From Tillus elongatus (lineage: Eukaryota > Arthropoda > Insecta > Coleoptera > Cleridae), in NCBI GenBank assembly GCA_964006375.1, contig OZ023265.1, positions 163,148,118 to 163,212,117 of the forward strand: 64,000 nt of DNA, in the 5' to 3' direction. This document shows positions 1 through 12,545 of the stretch, one piece after another; the stretch's first letter is position 1; every line of letters begins with the position of its first letter. The position numbers and the translations under genes were made by a program. The notes under the pieces are model-generated. The model was not told the origin of the DNA, made no database searches, and was given only the letters and a program-made list of their open reading frames with translations.

Positions 1-290
1 AAAAAGGAAGTCGTAATATTTTCACAAATATCAAAGATCCCTATAGGCAATGCTACACAAAGTCACACTTATTTTTTAATCTCTATGCAAAAATGCAATA
101 AAAAGTATAGCATTCCATTTAAAACAACGAAGTTGATAACTACTTCCGGTGCAACCAGAAGTTCCACAAAGCTGAGTATATTTTCTCGATATAGCTTAGA
201 TAATCACAAGAAAATTTTGTTGAAAATTTTTTCGGCTAGCTCTAATGGTAAGGGATATATAGAGGATTTACACACTATTGGGACACTATA
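1..290. other. Unassigned repeat-like flank
   Basis: No gene is supported. The stretch around 100-150 shares a short recognisable segment with 45460-45510, so it is probably part of an old dispersed repeat. The 88-codon open frame here has no recognisable domain and runs into the foldback element that follows, so I do not call it a gene. Confidence 0.3.
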
Positions 291-1053
291 CAGGGTGTTT
301 AAAAAAGACGGGGCAATATTTAAGGAGTTGATTTCCCAGGTCATTTTATGAAAAAAAGTTCCCATAAACATAGGTGCTAAAATGCATTGTTTCCAAGATA
401 CAAGGTGTTAATTTTTTTTTGTAAAATAACGATTTTTTAAAAAATAATTCGAATATCTCCTCACCGATTGTTTTGAAATTTGGCAGCGTTGTTTTTACTA
501 ATAATGGGCTCATTTGACCCTAATTAGATAAAGATTGTTAAGTCCATTGGCATTAGGGGGGACACCTCAACAAAAATTATTGTTCCTGTTTGTGATTTTC
601 TGTATGAAAATGGACATGCCATAAAAAGGTTTTTATTTTTTATCGTGTAAACGATTCAAGATACGGAGAAATTTCAAGAGACAAAAAACTTGTAGTTTTA
701 GTATCTTTATATCAAAATAATATACAAATCATATTGCAGTCAGTGGCGTACATTTTTATGTCACAAAATTTTGTTGAGGTGCCCTCCCTAACGCCAATGG
801 ACTTAACAATCTGTATCTAATTAGGGCGAAATCAGCCCATTAATAATACAAACAACGCTGCCAAAGTTCAAAACAATCGGTGAGGAGATATTCGAATTAT
901 TTTTTAAAAAATCGTTATTTTACAAAAAAAATTTAACACCGTGTATCTTGGAAACAATGCATTTTAGCACTTAGGTTTATGGGAACTTTTTTTATAAAAT
1001 AACCTGGGAAATCAACCCCCTAAATAAATATTGCCCCATCTTTTTAAAACACC

Positions 1054-1057
<4 letters not shown>
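291..1057. mobile_element. Foldback/MITE with long terminal inverted repeats (CAGGGTG ends)
   Basis: The segment starts CAGGGTGTTT and ends AAACACCCTG. The first roughly 290 bases reappear as an imperfect reverse complement in the last 290, with only about 170 bases of unique centre. Both ends are flanked by TA, which would fit a TA target duplication of Tc1/mariner type, although the 3' flank is itself a (TA)n array, so the duplication cannot be proved. No transposase is encoded. A similar ACACCCTG end next to (TA)n occurs at 29893-29905. It is non-autonomous and its superfamily is uncertain. Confidence 0.7.

Positions 1058-1129
<72 letters not shown>
1057..1129. repeat. (TA)n microsatellite
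   Basis: Pure TA dinucleotide array directly abutting the 3' end of the CAGGGTG foldback element. Translations rich in alternating Ile-Tyr from this and other TA arrays are not proteins. Confidence 0.97.
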
Positions 1130-1131
<2 letters not shown>

Positions 1132-1289
1132 CATGGTAAATGTTGAATATAAGGTACAGAGAATAGTGACAGTTACGAAATGCAAATTTCAACCGTTAAA
1201 TTGCTTACATGGTTGCCACATTTATTTACTAGAATTTATTTTTGTTTCTTGCCCATCGCATTTGTTTCTCTTGCTTATGAAATTTTGGG

Positions 1290-1907
1290 AAATATCACTA
1301 AGTAATAATAATAATAGTAATAATAATAATTACAACAGCGAACGGAAAATAGAGAGTAGATATAATGCCAAAATTGATGTGAGAGTTAATAATATCAACA
1401 ATTGAAAAACTAAACGAGTGTCTCGCCGCAGGAAATGGACTCGAGCACAGGTTTTATTAAATCGCCTGGGTAAAGGAGAAAGGTGCAGTTTAAGCAGAAC
1501 CCTTCTCCCAACCTGCCCTGACTATCAGTTTCACTAATTAAAACGCTGGGGGCAGGAGAACTATGAGGTAATTAATCCTGGCATACATCAAGGTCTTGCG
1601 AGCATAATACCTAATATGTACATTACCTCATGCTTATCCTTCCCCCAGCGTTTTAATTAGACAAACTTATGGTCAGGTCAGGTCAGGAGGTTGGGGGAAT
1701 GGTTCTGCATAAACTGGACCTTTCACCTTCCCCCTGGTCTCGTTTATAACGATTTAATAAAACCTGTGCTTGAGTTCTTTTCCTGCGGCGAGACACTCGT
1801 TCAATTATTATTATTATTAACTCCCAATTGTCAATTTTGGCATTATATCTACTTTCTATTTTCCGTTCTCTGTTATGATTATTATTATTATTACTTTCTG
1901 ATATTTT
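1290..1907. mobile_element. Second foldback element, arms about 280 bp
   Basis: The left arm (about 1290-1572) and the right arm (about 1622-1907) are imperfect reverse complements. Shared landmarks are the AATAAT-rich tip, GAGTGTCTCGCCGCAGGAAA (given in left-arm sense), the poly-purine GGAGAAAGGTG area and the AAAACGCTGGGGG block. The centre is a loop of about 50 bases. It has no coding capacity. A transcript through it would form one long hairpin. No clear target duplication was found. Confidence 0.75.
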
Positions 1908-2634
1908 CATTTAATTAAAAAGACGTTAATATTCAATATAAATCCTAAACAGCACATTACCATAATACAAATTTGTATCATGGTACATTACTTTAATTTT
2001 GTAATCTAATTTAGAGTAAAATTTTTAGATCTGGCAACACAGCTTCACATTTATCGTTATGTGACGTCCACAGAACACTCCCTATAGAAGTTTCACCTAA
2101 ATGGACCTAACCTGGACTTTATTAGGGCTCTAGTTCGGACATTGCATATAGTAGATGTCGCTAGTAGTGCTACAATTCTACTGAAAAAGCTGTTCAGTGC
2201 GCCATTTTATCATACATTCAAAATTCAAATGTTTTGAATGCAAAAAAGTTTTTGTTTGCTTATAGTTCTTTCATTGTATAATTATAATACAAGTTTGTTG
2301 CTAAACATTTCTTTTAATTAAGTTTTACCTATATTAACTTTTAGTGGATACTTTACAGTGTTTTCATTGTTCGTCGGTTTTGTGTTTTAGAGGTGCGTTT
2401 TTTTTTTGTGAATTAAAATATGATCGTTATCATAAGTTTTGTGTTTAAACAATCATGTAATTTCAATTTTATTTTCAGTTTTCTTATCAAAAAAGCAAGG
2501 TGCTTTCATAGTTCAAGGTGTTTTGGTGAAACATAATTACAACTGTTTTAGTTTTCAGGCAAGTTGGAACGTTTTAGTAGTTCATAGGTTATAAGTAAAT
2601 AACGTTTTCTTACAGAAGCTTTGTGGATATAAAT
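1908..2634. other. Non-coding stretch upstream of the THAP exon
   Basis: AT-rich, no recognisable gene or repeat. It contains several possible splice acceptors with pyrimidine tracts (for example TTTTCAG near 2475-2480 and 2555-2560), which could serve the THAP exon if that gene is spliced. Confidence 0.3.
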
Positions 2635-2910
2635 ATGATACCAACCAAGAAAACGATTTATTGTTAATTGTGTTTCGGGGTGTCTGGAATTATTTAGCAA
2701 AAGACATCGTTTTTTGTTGAAATCATCAGAAGACCATTTTGATGACTGGATGAAAGCTGTACAAAACCCTAAAATGCTTGGTTTATATCCGCAAGCCATT
2801 TATGATAGATTTTATGTTTGTGATCGTCATTTCATTGATGAGGATAAAGTACCTGAAATGAGAAGAGGCCTGAAAAGAAATGCTGTTCCCATATTACATC
2901 TTCCTTTGAG
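2635..2910 (+). pseudogene. THAP zinc-finger exon, frameshifted near its start
   Basis: THAP domains are C2CH zinc-coordinating DNA-binding modules found in chromatin proteins and in P-element-type transposases. An ATG at 2635 opens MIPTKKTIYC and then stops. From about 2661 an adjacent frame continues with NCVSGC, then FDDWMKAV, CDRHF and NAVPILHLP. Cysteines in C-x3-C, 45 residues, then C-x2-H fit the family spacing C-x2-4-C-x35-53-C-x2-H, and the AVP box follows. The exon ends at a good donor, GTAAGT, at about 2911. The shift between the ATG frame and the finger frame suggests a pseudogene or an error; a spliced start elsewhere is the alternative. No later exon was found. Confidence 0.6.
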
Positions 2911-4380
<1,470 letters not shown>

Positions 4381-4920
4381 CATAATGTTCTGGTGATTAC
4401 AACTTACGTAAGTTTTTCACATTTTTAATTACCCGTCAATATAATTTTGTCCTGTCAAAGTTGATTTAAAATAATCTTTAAATTATCAATTTTGTCTTAA
4501 TTTTATGTGTTACTTATGCATACTGGGGAGGTTCTATGCATTTTTTTGGAAAAACAAATCCGAAAGCTGACAGTGAGATAATCTGCATAAAAACCAAACT
4601 CTGATTAGGTAAGTATTTAGATTTAAAATCACATGACTGTTTACATTCAATGAAAAACAGGTCATAAAAAAGCAGTTAGTAGAAGCTATACAAAATATTA
4701 TTTTATCAACAAGTCAACAATGTTTACATAAATAGTTGAAAGGTCAAAAAGATATTGTTAGTAAACAAAGCAAACACGGAAGACTCTTTTGCTTGAGAAA
4801 CTAGGTCATTAAGTTAATAATAAATGAAATACGAATTTTTATTTTCATTCAACCAAGTTTACAAAAAAAAATAGATTGCCCAAAAAATATAAAACAAATG
4901 AACATAACCTACAAGCTTAC
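4381..4920. other. Presumed intron of the MFSD1-like gene
   Basis: Lies downstream of the MFSD1-like donor at 4920 on the minus strand. AT-rich with no second exon recognised here or anywhere up to base 1, so the rest of the gene is either beyond the window or in exons too short to see. Confidence 0.4.
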
Positions 4921-5104
4921 CAAAACTTAGCCAGCACATGAAAAACAAAGCCACAAATCTGTGAAATTTTCCACGGGGGTGACAACACAAGAAAAAACAT
5001 TTCCGGCAACCAGTTCCTTCATTTTCTGAAGAAATCAAACGCGTTGTATCGTTTGAATCTTCAACTCTTTCTATACTATCTTGAATGTTTGGCCCAGGAA
5101 TCAT
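4921..5104 (-). CDS. MFSD1: MFSD1-like major facilitator transporter, first coding exon only
   Basis: MFSD1 is a lysosomal major-facilitator membrane protein that works with the accessory subunit GLMP; in mammals it exports dipeptides. This exon encodes about 61 residues: a hydrophilic N terminus with an acidic stretch and an RLISSE segment, then a basic GKFHRF followed by VALFFMCWLSFG, the start of the first membrane helix. Family members have an HRF/HRL-x-LxxMCxLxFG stretch at this place and continue with SYFCYDNP after the splice. The exon ends in the glycine codon at a clear donor (GTAAGC, phase 1), which supports a real spliced gene rather than a chance frame. ATG at 5104 is the only in-frame start. 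Later exons are not found in the window. Confidence 0.68.
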
Positions 5105-5579
5105 TTTTCAAGGATATACTTTAAGAAAACTACTATATTACAAAATCAACAATATTGCCCGTCAGTGGATGTAGTTTACTAATTTTGATTTAAAATCAAA
5201 TAATCTTTTATTTTACATATATGCTGGTACCCTTACTACTTGAGGGGTGAAATATGAGTAATATGGTCTTAAACGCCCAGTTCGCTGATGAAAAAACACT
5301 GTTTATCACTACCATTTATTGGTTACTTAACATTTTGTATAATCATTTCTTAAAGTACGAAATCATTGTATTAATAAATAATACATCTCACAATTGAAAA
5401 AACTCACACACAACACGATAAAAACAAACAATGATAATATTTTTTGTATTCTCATTTAGAATCTGTCAAAGTGTTTGTCAATGACAATGTCATAGAGTAG
5501 AGGCAGTAAATTTGTCTATGACCATGCACTATGACTACCCTTCTTGATTGTGCACCAATGACATATAGAGACATCTCTA
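5105..5579. promoter_or_regulatory. Upstream region of the MFSD1-like gene
   Basis: About 475 bases between the MFSD1-like start codon and the first clear repeat. The promoter should be here by position, but no convincing TATA box or initiator stands out, so this is positional inference only. Confidence 0.3.
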
Positions 5580-5765
5580 TATAAGTACACTTGGAGAACC
5601 CAAATCACCACAACACATTTTAAAAGACCTGACGATCGTTTCACTAACCAAGTTAGCGTCATCAGAGGATGAAACATTCATTACTTATCAGTGCTCATCA
5701 CAGGTTCCAATCTTCACTTAGACATCTCAATATGTTTATGTTGTGCACAGTAGGCGAAACTTTTG
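5580..5765 (-). repeat. Dispersed hairpin repeat, hammerhead-like family 3
   Basis: Copy of a repeat also seen at 35640-35880, 36060-36155, 56060-56235 and 58646-58740. Landmarks are TTGGAGAACCCAAATCACCA, a CTAACCAAGTTAG hairpin and CATCAGAGGATGA, followed by a segment with TCAGTGCTCATCACAGG. Its 5628-5668 part can fold as a hammerhead core on the minus strand (listed separately). Confidence 0.7.
5628..5668 (-). ncRNA. Hammerhead-like motif (family 3)
   Basis: On the minus strand the order is CCT (stem I), CTGATGA, a hairpin GCTAAC-TTG-GTTAGT preceded by one unpaired C, GAAAC, GATCGTC, AGG (stem I). GUC is a standard cleavage triplet, predicted between 5630 and 5631. Stem I is only 3 bp, stem III is A-U plus C-G with loop GATC, and the extra base after CTGATGA departs from the textbook core, so activity is doubtful. 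Confidence 0.4.
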
Positions 5766-6271
5766 AAACGTGAAACCTTAGACTGTAAAGAATAAAGGTG
5801 GGAGTGCGTCATACTTTATGTATGAAGAATTAATTAGCGCAGTGGCGACTCGTGAGTGTCGCGGTAGAGGAGGCAGTAATTTTTTAGATTTTCAAGGTCA
5901 CACGTTTTCCTGACACTTCAGAATTTCAGTGAAAAATCCATTTATACAAAAATATAGACTTTCACAAGAGTAATTTTTGAAGTTTGATACCTTTTAAAAT
6001 AATTTATTCACGAATTACTGAGGGTATAAATAAACATGAATAAACACATAAGGTTTATTAAATTGTTAAGTATTGTTTATAGACCAAAAATAAATATCAA
6101 TAGAAATCCTATATACATTATACATAGTTCATTAATAAATAAATTTAAATGAGTGATCGAATCCAATGAGTGGTCTCATGAGATGCAAAACGCCGAGGCA
6201 GTGTTGCCAATTCCAGTCGTTTGTGAAATTTACGATCAATGATTCAACGAAATTTAATTTACTCGCTGTAT

Positions 6272-6275
<4 letters not shown>

Positions 6276-6355
<80 letters not shown>
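6276..6355. repeat. (TA)n microsatellite
   Basis: Pure TA array inside the hAT relic. Confidence 0.97.
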
Positions 6356-6358
<3 letters not shown>

Positions 6359-6604
6359 GAATTTATACGTCCAACTCCAGGATCCGGGGCAGGACATCTA
6401 ATTCACAGTACAGAGACAGTCAATAAGTACACGTTCTTGTATACCTAACACTACTTAGCCAGAGAAACGCATTGTATTATTGTTAATAAGAAATAAAAAC
6501 ATAAATGTAAGCATAATAATATTATGTATTATATTTCACTTGTCGCCACCAAGTAATGCGTGTCGCTGTTGCCCAGCAAGAACCAACGCGGAGGTGTAGA
6601 GTAT

Positions 6605-6990
6605 AACTTGCCAAGGGGTGGGGCGTGGTGTCAGGAATCAAGGAAAATGGGAATCGGGGATTATTTACATATTTACAAAAATAACTAAACAATAAATTTT
6701 AAATAACAATAACGAAAATAAAAATAAATAAATAAGACGGAAAGAAAAAATTGGTGGTGTAGAGCATCTGTTATTGAAATATTTTTGTAAATTAATGGAA
6801 CTTGCCAAGAGGTGAGGCGTGGGACGTGGTGTCAGGAATCCGGGAAATGGGTTTCGAGGATTATTTACATATTTACAAAAATAACTAAACAATAAATTCT
6901 AAATAACAATAACGAAAATAAAAATAAATAAATAAACCGGGAACAAGAAAATAGGAGGTATTGAGCATCTGTTACTGAATTTAACTGATA
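6605..6990. repeat. Two-copy tandem repeat, period about 192 bp
   Basis: AACTTGCCAAGGGGTGGGGC at 6605 recurs as AACTTGCCAAGAGGTGAGGC near 6797, and the following ATTATTTACATATTTACAAA segment recurs with the same offset. Both copies end in A-rich AAATAAATAAATAA runs. It belongs to the subterminal region of the hAT relic. Confidence 0.85.
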
Positions 6991-7079
6991 AACTAATACG
7001 TTCCTAGATATTTTTGTAAATTAATGGAACCCGTCTATCTTTATGCTCGGCAAAAATATCGATTACTTTATCGTAAAAT

Positions 7080-7660
7080 TAAGTCTGCTGTGTCAGTTAT
7101 TTAACAAGCCTTTTTTTCTATAGAAATCATTGATATGTTTCTTAACCTGTCTTGACTAATACTATTTCTGGAAAATGTTTTGATGCGCTTAAGCACAGAA
7201 AAACTTCTTTCTACGAAAGCAGATGTGACAGGAATTGTGACTATTAACGCAAGCAGTTTGTAAAACTCGGTTAGAGAAGAAATTAAGTCATTTTTGTAAA
7301 TAAATGAAATCATTTCGATAGGCGTATGGCAATCTTAAAACAGTTCCGTATCTGTGTATACAGTGGTCAGTTCGTTTTTTAATGCAATTGAATCAAACAA
7401 AGGGTATATTGTTTTAATAATAATTCAAAGATATTCTTTGGAAAGTCTTTTGAATAGAAAACAAAATTGTCTTTCTTTATTAAATCGAAAAATGCTAGTA
7501 TGTTTAAATTAGAAAATCATACTTGCAATTGATTAATTATTGTGTCTAAATCTGAAATTTCATTAAAAATTTGTTTATAATTCTGTTTTAAATTCTGAAT
7601 ACTTAATGTTGTCTTCCTTTTCAAAATCCTCAAATAAGGAGTTGTAAAATTGATCAAAAT
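7080..7660 (-). pseudogene. hAT transposase C-terminal fragment
   Basis: Residues TIPVTSAFVERSFSVLKRIK followed by SRNSISQDRLRNISMISIEK match the hAT dimerisation domain (hATC), whose hallmark is the P-x-T-SA-x-ERSFS-x-LKRIK segment. Upstream on the minus strand, traces such as LDTIINQL and FPKNIFELLLKQYTLC continue the same protein through stops and frame changes to about 7660. The N-terminal BED finger and catalytic part are absent. It is a dead copy; hATC alone cannot transpose DNA. Confidence 0.75.
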
Positions 7661-8480
7661 GAATATCATGCACTTTAATCTGCACAATTTATTAAAACAA
7701 AACGCTTCAGATTAATTTATTCGACAAATGCTAATTATGGACTAAGTATATCAGTGATACGTTTCAAAATAATAGATTATTAGGACAGTTTTCATGTAGA
7801 GATATAGCAAATTGAGTACTGTGCTACCATCTATACCTAGAACAATTATTTATAGCTAAGTACAAATTGTAACTTAATATCGTCAGAAACAGCTCTCAGT
7901 ATATTCCTATACGTACCCTTGAAACAGTAGTTTAACGACGGTTTCAAAGTAGTACTTTAAATATAATGAAATGAGATTATGTGTAAGAGAAATTTGCAGA
8001 ATTATTCATGCTGAATTCATTTAGGTTTCAAGCTGATTGTTGATACAAATTTTATTTATAGCGATACAATCAGAAAATTTACAGTTATGTACAAGTTTTT
8101 ATATTCATCTATAATAAATCAATTGTCTAATCTAAATTAAGAATATTCAGGTAAATATACAATTCAAACTACCCGCTCAGTTGACAATACTTCACGCGAG
8201 GTGGCGCTAGTGTGCTTGTCACAAATATTACCAATGCTAAAGCATAGGCATGTCCTGTATTGTCATTAGTAATTCAGAAAATGGAAAATGAAAAGCTGTC
8301 ACTTGTCACTTGTTAGTGTCAGTTGTCGGTGCATTTAAAAGTAGGAGACAGCAAATTACAAATATATGTATATTTTCTAAAAAAATTGTAGTAGAAAAAT
8401 AGAAACATAACATTACGCTACTTCACAGATATAATTAGTAAATTTGCATCAGGTCTTTATATGCTAATGTTTGAAGAAAT
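7661..8480 (+). promoter_or_regulatory. Upstream region and 5' UTR of the BAP18 gene
   Basis: Mostly AT-rich unique sequence. Around 8200-8330 there is a slightly GC-richer patch with repeated GTCACTTGTCACTTGTTAGTG elements (8299-8319) that is the likeliest promoter by position, 150-280 bases before the BAP18 start codon. The transcription start is not determined. Confidence 0.35.
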
Positions 8481-8498
8481 ATGAGTTCTGCAAGTAAG
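8481..8498 (+). CDS. BAP18: BAP18 homologue, coding exon 1
   Basis: Codes for MSSASK and ends at a GTAAAT donor in phase 0. Joined to the exon at 12680 it gives MSSASKVGEIF, which matches the conserved N terminus of BAP18 (human C17orf49) in sequence and in exon structure. An 18-base exon alone would not be callable; the call rests on this join. Confidence 0.85.
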
Positions 8499-9202
8499 GT
8501 AAATAAATAGAGGTTAAGATATATTTGTTTACCTGTCGCAGCTTTTACAACAAAAGGTACAATTCCATGAACACAAGCTATTCTGTAAAATAGAGCCATT
8601 AGGAACTGATAAAATTAATTCATTTAACTTTAAATGTGTTCTTGGCATGAGCATAATGACTACTATATTAGTTTTGTTGACGTGAAACTTTACACTATTT
8701 GAATTATTGTATTAACAGTATATAAACTCTTAGAATATAGTTGTTTTATATTCTAAGTTGTAACTCAAGCCTCACAAATTGGATCACCCCAACTTCATAG
8801 TTGATACCTTTGTTATAGTAATTAATTACTAAATAGCATTAAATAAAAAACTGTAAGCAGTAAAATGTGTATATTTAATCAAGGTGATATCGAACATGAC
8901 CAATGAATGCTCTGTGGTTAGTTCTAAGTCAAATATTATATTCATTATTAGTCCATCAATGCTTGTAGTGACGGTCTTCAAATGTCATTGTATATTTGCT
9001 AATAAATATATAAAGAATAATATTCAGTTGTAATTTGTTTAAAAAGTTTATTATAAGGCAATTGATACAACTTTCAAGTTTTTTTTTTTAATGCCTGTGG
9101 CATGTTTATTGCCATTAGCACAATCTTTCACCATCGTGATAGTTTTTTTTTAACCAAAATTTCCATTTCAAAATGTTTAAAACATTTAAAACATGGTAGG
9201 TT

Positions 9203-9258
9203 CGCCATCTAGGTGTAGAACCAGGTAGTATGTTGTCATAACAGCTCCAAGAATACTA
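9203..9258 (-). repeat. Fragment of the 318-bp repeat family
   Basis: GTAGAACCAGGTAGTATGTT and the following CAACAGCTCCAA-like segment match the part of the unit seen at 24846-24885. It lacks the hammerhead portion and abuts the 3' end of the retrotransposon. Confidence 0.55.
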
Positions 9259-9260
9259 CT

Positions 9261-11193
9261 TTTTTTATATATTTCAACAACACACCATGAGGGCTTACAG
9301 CCTAAATACTATGGTACTGTGGGTGTCGATAAGGAGGAAAGAGGCGACTTATTAACTCTGAACTTGAAGGTTTGGAGGTTCAGGGAGAAGGAAAAACATG
9401 TGCCGGCAAGGAATTCCACAACTTGGAAGTCCTCGGGACAAAATAACGGGTATAACAAGATGTTCTATGTATGGTGACCTGGACAGTAAAAGGGTGCATA
9501 CGCTCTGTTCCCCTGGTAGATCTGTTGGGGGCAGCAGGTAAAGGAACTATGGAAGAAAGCTCCTCCAAGCAGTGCCCGTGCAGATATCTATAAGAGAGAG
9601 AGAGATAGAGAGGGGGGGGGGGTGTCACAACAGCCCGTCGGTGGGCAAGGGATGGCAGCTTTTGGGTGAGGGTAGGGTCACCGATGAGAGGTCTTCTGAT
9701 TGGAGTCCAGGATAACAAGTGTAGAAGCGGCTGCGGCACCCCGATGTGGGAGCAGTATTTGAGGTCTGGCCTTATTTGTGAAGTATATAAGGTATAGAGA
9801 TTAGCTGGTAAAAAGTATTTGCGAGCCCGGAAGAGGAAACCTAATTTCTTAGCAGCCGCTTCTGCAATTGATGTGACATGTTGGTGCCAATTGAGATTTA
9901 GATCCACAGAAATGCCAACAAGGGAAAAGGACTCATTATATAATATAATAATAAATATAAATTATATAATAACTTGGCTGTTCATTGTGATGGGTCTAGG
10001 GCTGGTGTATCTCTTATGAGATAGAAAGCAAGACTGAGATTTGGTGGAGTTGAATTGTACAAGATTTCTACTTCCCCAGTCTAATATTTTTTGGAGATCC
10101 ACAGAGACAGAACCCTCCATGAGTCTGCATTCCTCATCTAATTGGGCTAAAGAGACAGGCTTAGAATATTGTATATTTGAGTGGAGGGTGCTGTCGTCCA
10201 CGTAACTGTGAACTGGGTTGGATATGCTAGAGAGGAGGTCATTGATGTGGAGAAGAAACAAAGTAGGGGCTAAAGCTGAACCTAGAGGGACTCCTGCATT
10301 AATTGGATACAGTTTAGAGGAATGGCCATCCACGACAACAGAAATGCTCCGGTTGGAGAGGAAATTTGCTGTCCAGTTACAGGAATCCATACTGCCTGTC
10401 GTGGATTAGACTGTGTTTTTCAAGAAATTTTAGTAATTCGGTGTTTATATACTTTTCCATCACTTTATAGACGACTGAAAGGAGAGAAATAGGCCTGTAG
10501 TTTCTAGGAAGCGCTTTGGATCCTTTCTTGGGGACGGGTTGTACTCGAACAGTTTTCCAGTTACTAGGGAATATGCCTCTATTGTAAGATGTCTTAAACA
10601 GACGAGTCAGGACAAGAGCAAGTTCTGCTGTGCTTTTTTTGAGAACAATTGTTGGGATCTCGTCAAGGCCAGAGGCTTTCCTGGTATTAAAAGAGACCAT
10701 CTTTCATACCTTTCTAGTTTTGAAAATGATATCCGTCATTCTATGCGCGACATTGGAGACTGTTGGTGGTTGAAGATTTGGAGGTGGGTTGAGAGTATAA
10801 TTGCCGGCGAATAACGAGGCAAAAAGTTCAGCCTTGCCCAGGTCGGAAGAAACAATTTCATCCCCTGAAGCAAGAGGTATGAACGTGCTCTTGCAGACAT
10901 TATTCCCAATAGATTTAGTAAGAGTCCAAAGGGTTTGCTGCCGTTGGAACTTGCGAGGACTTTGCTTTTGATGTGGTTATTAAACGAGTTTTTTGCCTCA
11001 GAAAGAATGCGGACATAGCGTTTTCTTGTGTCATTAAATGCTGCACAGTTTTCTTGACTGGGATTGTGTAGAAGCGTTTTGTACGCTTTGACCTTTTCAT
11101 GTCTCGCCTTGTCACAGGATTTAGAGAACCATAGCTTTTGAGTGGCTGAAGAGGTTTTCTGTGTATGTGTAATTCCATGCCAGCTCGGATAAT
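9261..11193 (-). mobile_element. Jockey/CR1-like non-LTR retrotransposon, 5'-truncated copy 1
   Basis: Reads on the minus strand from truncated reverse transcriptase to the 3' end. Recognisable pieces are KASGLDEIPTIVLKK, YRPISLLSVVYKVMEKYI, GVPLGSALAPTLFL, the catalytic box as SYVDDST (YADD in copy 2), then SRNLVQFNSTKSQ and a C-terminal region with FVPRTSKLWNSLP. Frames are broken several times. The 3' end carries GTGTGTTGTTGAAAT followed by a short A-run, as in copy 2 at 42451. Alignment with copy 2 stops at about 11193, which marks the 5' truncation typical of target-primed reverse transcription. A G-rich run sits at 9609-9621. Endonuclease is missing. Confidence 0.88.
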
Positions 11194-12226
11194 TTCGCAA
11201 GTCTCCTAAACCAGTCAAAGAAATCAGTCTAACATCGTTGTTCTGGCAGTCGTAATCGAGACGTTTGGTGAGCGCCGCTGACCATCGGACAGCTTCGGAA
11301 CCGACGAATCTACACTAGAAAGCTGCAAATTTTGCAGCCATTTGCCTTTTATTTAGTAAAATTGCATCTGGATAGTGTGTAATATTATATGCATATTATC
11401 GTATTATTCGTAGGAGTTTCCTGTTTGCAATTCGTGTTAAAATAGATGTAATGTTTGAGTTAGGTAAGACTAGGTTTTGTAAACTTAGTTACGAGGAACA
11501 ATGGGCAAGATAATTTAACGTAGTATACAAGGTGTTCCTTAATGATATGCGAATATTTAAGGGTGTGAATCTACATGAAAAATTAATTAATTTATGTATT
11601 GAATACATGCCCAACAGAATAATCCCATTAATAGGGCACCAAACAAAAAGAACAATATGTAACAATATGAACAAAAAATACTTCTAAAAACAAAACTAAA
11701 ATACTGTGCAAAACATCACAAGGCAGAAATTCCACAAAACAGTACACATAATGGTCCTAATAACCTACAAAGTAAGATATAGCCACCCTACGAATAACCA
11801 CAGCTTTATCTGAATAGATGTCGCACAAGTTTGCAATGTCATTAAAGTCAGAGCTCATTGTATACACATGTGATTTCATATACAAGTTAGTCCTTGGTAT
11901 TGGAGGCTTCAACACTCTTGCCGCTCTAGATGCAGCCCGTGGAACTGAGAAATTTAATTGCATCAATAAGTCTGGACAATCAACTTTACCATGAAACAAG
12001 TTATTCAGGAACATCACAGATGCAACTTTTCTACGGGAATACAAACTGGGTATGCCAGCTTGCATCAGCAATTGGCCATGATCACATCCTCTCTGTGGGT
12101 AAAACAACAATGCTTTGTTTTAATTAGATAGTCGAAGACCCCCGGTCCGTACCAGTTTTGAGCTGATCTTTAATGTATTGAATTTCGACCACAAAATTAT
12201 AATGCTTGTTTGTAAGAAAAGAAATT
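11194..12226. other. No gene seen
   Basis: Within BAP18 intron 1. AT-rich sequence with short open frames that show no domain. Nothing supportable. Confidence 0.5.
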
Positions 12227-12545
12227 CGGGACGCAACAAGTGCGTTATGGTAGAGAATTTTTATTAAATGCTTCAAATTTAAATAGCTCAATTTGCTATT
12301 AACCTATAAGGTTCATTGGCCCTGGAACTAGTTTTTTCAGGACCATTTAAAGTTTATTTTCGAAAAATATTTACACTTTCAAACAATCAAGTTATTTTTA
12401 TGAAATATGGTACATTGTTTCTACGATATAGGTAATACTGGTGTAACCAAATTTGATCCATGCTTTCTTTAAAAAAAAACACGTATTTGCTATTTAAAAC
12501 GTTTTTATGAAAATTCACTACCATAACGCACTTGGTGCATCCAGA
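12227..12545. mobile_element. 315-bp MITE with GACGCAGCAAGTGCG-type inverted termini
   Basis: Starts GACGCAACAAGTGCGTTATG and ends with the reverse complement CATAACGCACTTGGTGCATC, about 35 bases of imperfect inverted repeat around an AT-rich core. Close relatives in this window are 46846-47160 and 61117-61430, and many single termini occur elsewhere. No coding capacity. Confidence 0.75.

Larger units (their letters stand above)
5840..7660 (-). mobile_element. Relic of an autonomous hAT transposon
   Basis: The left end is CAGTGGCGACTCGTGA, matching the CAGTGGCG terminus of the element at 25111. A decayed hAT transposase C terminus on the minus strand (7080-7660) points its 3' end toward this terminus, as expected. 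Between them lie a (TA)n array and a two-copy tandem repeat. The opposite terminus and the 8-bp target duplication were not found, so the 5' half is probably deleted. Confidence 0.6.
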
